A stretch of 64,000 bases of DNA from contig JBAIZL010000002.1 in assembly GCA_036971475.1 (NCBI GenBank), positions 51,241,729 through 51,305,728 of the forward strand. Direction: 5' to 3'. Source of the stretch: Prosapia bicincta. Its lineage: Eukaryota; Arthropoda; Insecta; Hemiptera; Cercopidae. The notes beneath the pieces are model-generated. The model did no database searches. It was not told where the DNA came from and saw only the letters and a program-made list of their open reading frames with translations. This document shows, in pieces, positions 61,101 to 64,000 of this stretch; the first letter of the stretch is position 1, and each line of letters begins with the position of its first letter. Position numbers and translations under genes: made by a program.

Positions 61101-64000
61101 ATTAAGAAAATCTATTTTGAATGAAATTAAGTCTAAAATATGCTACACGGGTCTCCTGATAACAATACAAATAGAAATAAGTAAAAAATTAACTATTTCT
61201 AAAAGGACAAAGAAATATTTTTGAGAGAAAAACTTAATTTTCAGGAATCTTCAGTATCTTTCAGTATCTTCAGGTTTCAGTATCTTTCCAGTCACACCCG
61301 CAAGTTATCCTTTGGCCCTGGAAGATTACTTTCGAAATAACGAACTTTTTTGGCTTCTATAATCGACAAAAATTACATCAGTTTTCTTCAAAAACTGCTT
61401 AGAATATTCCAATCACAGTGTTCCAAAAGGTTAAACTCCTAGTCCACTAGATCCATCGCTTTTCCTGATATTATTTTTCTTCAACACGTGTCCTCCTTCT
61501 GTTGACATGTTGACCTTTTCTATTATCATTGACGTCAGTATTATTTATTTATTTTAACTTTTATTTTTTAACTTCTAATAATGCCAAGAAACCTGTATGT
61601 AATATTCTCTTTGTATAACTCCATATGCTCATTCACAATAGTTACATGTTTCTTAACGATCCCTATTAATATATTAGTAAGGCCAATTACTTCTAGCTAT
61701 TCATTTTATTTTCTCCATAACCCTTTATCCCGTGCTGTTTGGTACTCTTTTTTCCTCCTTTTTTATCTCTTTTTTTCTCTGATGTCTTCTTTTAACACAA
61801 AATTTTCTCTCTCCTTTCCTACTTATTTATTCAAAATGAGGGGTTTTTTATGTAAATTTGTAAATTAAAATTATTTTGACCAAAGGTAATTGAATTTTTT
61901 ATATGAAATTAGCCTTTTTTCATATTATAATAATAATAATTTTTGACATAATTATTAATTTCCACATTTCAATAATTTTTGATGATGTCAATCAAAGTTT
62001 CAAATTTATTAATATCAATAAAACTCAGTAGAAAATCTAGTATATTGTATTATATTTTATTTACAATTTTGAGATCAAAACCTATTTTGAATATTTCAGA
62101 ATATTGTCATAACTAATTAGGTAAAGTAAGAGCAAACATTTGTCGCACGCTTTTGTCTACAAAACCATAATTTATTTATCATCAAGTAATATTAGGAACA
62201 AACAAATGTTTCATTTTAAGTAGTTAAAATTATCTAAAATTACGCTTTTACCTATCAACTTTAACCCAATCAATACTTTAAATGCAAGAATATTTGTAAA
62301 AACAAGTCTTCATGTTACATCTTGCATCTTTTCTGTCGGGCAGCTACAAAGCATTTAGTGCTTCCAACCAATCCTATCTTTCTTCAAATGGGTAAAATTT
62401 AATTTATCACCCTGAATGTAAATAAGCTATTGGCTGTCCCTACCTATTTCTAAAGTTATTTATAAAATAAAATTTATGTTATGGGCATTACCTGAATTCG
62501 AAAAATCTTGGTTTGATAATAACTTCAACGATACAAATGTCAAATATGTTTTCATGCAAGTTTCATGATATTTAATATTTACAGAATATTATTTTAGATA
62601 TTTTCAGTTGAACCACATTTTAAAATATAATATTCCATAATTCGCTGGATGAATATGGAATAAGTATTTCCTACCATTGTTATAGATTTACTTTCGTTCT
62701 TTTGATTTTGTTATGTACAGTAAATTTTGTTTCAATCGCTTTCTTTGCTAAATTTAGCATTGGAAAGATATGTCCCAGTTACATTTTACAACGCTACTGA
62801 TTTCGCTATTCAACAGATTTCCCTGGAGCAGAAACTTTGTTTAAAAAATTCGTCAAAGATTTGATTACCAAAGGGAAGCTGTCATAAAGTTAAGATAAAA
62901 TTATGAAATATTTTCAAGATGAAGCATTTTGGTACAAGTCTCTCGTTTCCGTTAGTTACCAAGAATGTCTATGTTCTAAACATAGAGAGTTCAAATTCGG
63001 GAGTGAGGAAAATGTTAGCCTTTATTTGAACTATTTCATCCGATAATTTATTTACAGTTTACCTCATTTATATCTGTTAATTTTATTGGAAATGCAATAA
63101 AATATACAGGGATTAATTTAATTACTTCCTGCGGTATGTTGTCAGAGATTCGATTGTTGTTTTCCTACTTAGAATTCTGTAGAGAGGTCCAAAATGGAAA
63201 ATGGTTTTGAATTCATTTATAAACGTTAGTTAGTGAGGCAAAAGAAACCTGCTAAACCACCTCCAGAGATGATAAAAATATAATGATGCCACATAACGTT
63301 TAAGTAGATTGGAGCAGCTCTTAACATCAGAAAAATATAGAAGTTATTAGAGAGATGCAACCTAAATTTACCTGATGGCCGAAGTTCTAAGCCAAAAGAT
63401 GAACTATATTTGATTACAAACAACCGTGCAATAATTTGTTGTTCTTAAATAATACATTATTTCATCTGTATTTTCCTAACTTTATTATACCTAGAAGTAT
63501 AAACACATTGGCAAATGAATCATTTTTTGTTAAAAGGGCGTAAATCAAGTTTTTTAAATTAAGTTTTATTGTATTTCGTATAGAGGACAACAAAACTCAT
63601 TAAGTTTGATTAAAACTGCATCTATACATCAATTCACTGAGGCAAGAAAAATAATTGAAGTTGCCAGTTTTTGTTAATGGGACGTGAGTCAATGGAAACG
63701 GTCTAATCAGGTGTTTAACACTGTGACATCCCCTTTTAACAAGACTCGATGTGTCCCAGCAGTTTATTTGTAGGTGTGTGAGAAAACGCCTACAATGTAT
63801 AGGAGAAGAAAACTGTACGGACATTTTTTAAAGTTGTTTTATAACTTTTCTACAAAAAATATACGTTTTTCTTTATTTCAAGGACTGATTGACATTATTG
63901 ATGTAAGCAATGGCCACCTAGGTTCAAAGGACCTAAATCTCCTTTTTTTAAAGTATTTTGTTATTGTGGGAGAAAACTGAAAAGAGGTATGATTTGATGG
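58130..64000. other. AT-rich noncoding stretch to the window end
   Basis: No exon, RNA gene or repeat family is supported. Frames at 60905, 61581, 63226, 63600 and 63774 are short and of low-complexity or unremarkable composition. CTTCAGTATCTTTCAG repeats locally near 61247-61285. A TGACGTCA palindrome occurs at 61530-61537. Confidence 0.4.

Overview
The window looks like arthropod, most likely insect, nuclear DNA. It is about 70% A+T, has long (TA)n and (CA)n microsatellites, minisatellites, LINE debris and spliced genes with GT/AG introns. It also carries an errantivirus-type (Ty3/gypsy, env-bearing) provirus, a group typical of insects. No bacterial gene organisation, CRISPR array, tRNA or rRNA was found.

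Layout. 1-10.8 kb is AT-rich, gene-poor DNA. It holds two decayed non-LTR retrotransposon fragments (about 0.9-1.2 kb, and 2.65-3.68 kb on the minus strand with an RNase H region), a short open coding remnant (419-586), a family of imperfect direct repeats (5.6-8.0 kb) and a perfect 82-bp inverted repeat (10374-10560).

10829-27873 is one retroviral insertion: 301-bp and 295-bp LTRs, a TACA target duplication, a tRNA-Ser primer site, gag, pol and env. It is defective. Gag has a frameshift, most of the reverse transcriptase is deleted, the end of RNase H is missing, a 13-bp tandem duplication lies in the integrase zinc-finger region, and env contains in-frame TAA codons. Nested inside its integrase gene is a second mobile element of exactly 10,600 bp (14627-25226). 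That element has 81-bp terminal inverted repeats starting with AG and a 6-bp CAACAG target duplication, and it encodes a protein-primed family B DNA polymerase. These are hallmarks of a Polinton/Maverick (polintovirus-like) element. The insertion separates the first catalytic aspartate of the retroviral integrase from the second aspartate and the glutamate. The Polinton-like element has no recognisable integrase, packaging ATPase, protease or capsid gene. It has one unrecognised 316-residue ORF, a RING-finger-like remnant, a tiny arginine-rich ORF and at least six families of internal tandem repeats. Its polymerase gene carries one nonsense codon and two 1-base frameshifts.

27.9-35.4 kb is AT-rich and gene-free as far as can be seen. 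35471-38565 (minus strand) holds the best host gene: the two coding exons of a class A G-protein-coupled receptor separated by a 1.7-kb intron, with divergent signature motifs. 38.8-41.3 kb is a satellite domain with a 34-bp unit repeated about 23 times and a 91-bp near-perfect inverted repeat at its right side. 41.3-64 kb is mostly AT-rich noncoding DNA with large microsatellites, a possible two-exon coding fragment (51625-52005, minus strand) and a dispersed repeat between two (TA)n tracts (57.7-58.1 kb).

The order of events can be inferred. A retrovirus-like element integrated first; its LTRs now differ by about four substitutions plus a 6-bp indel. The Polinton-like element then inserted into its integrase gene. 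Both are now inactive as read here.
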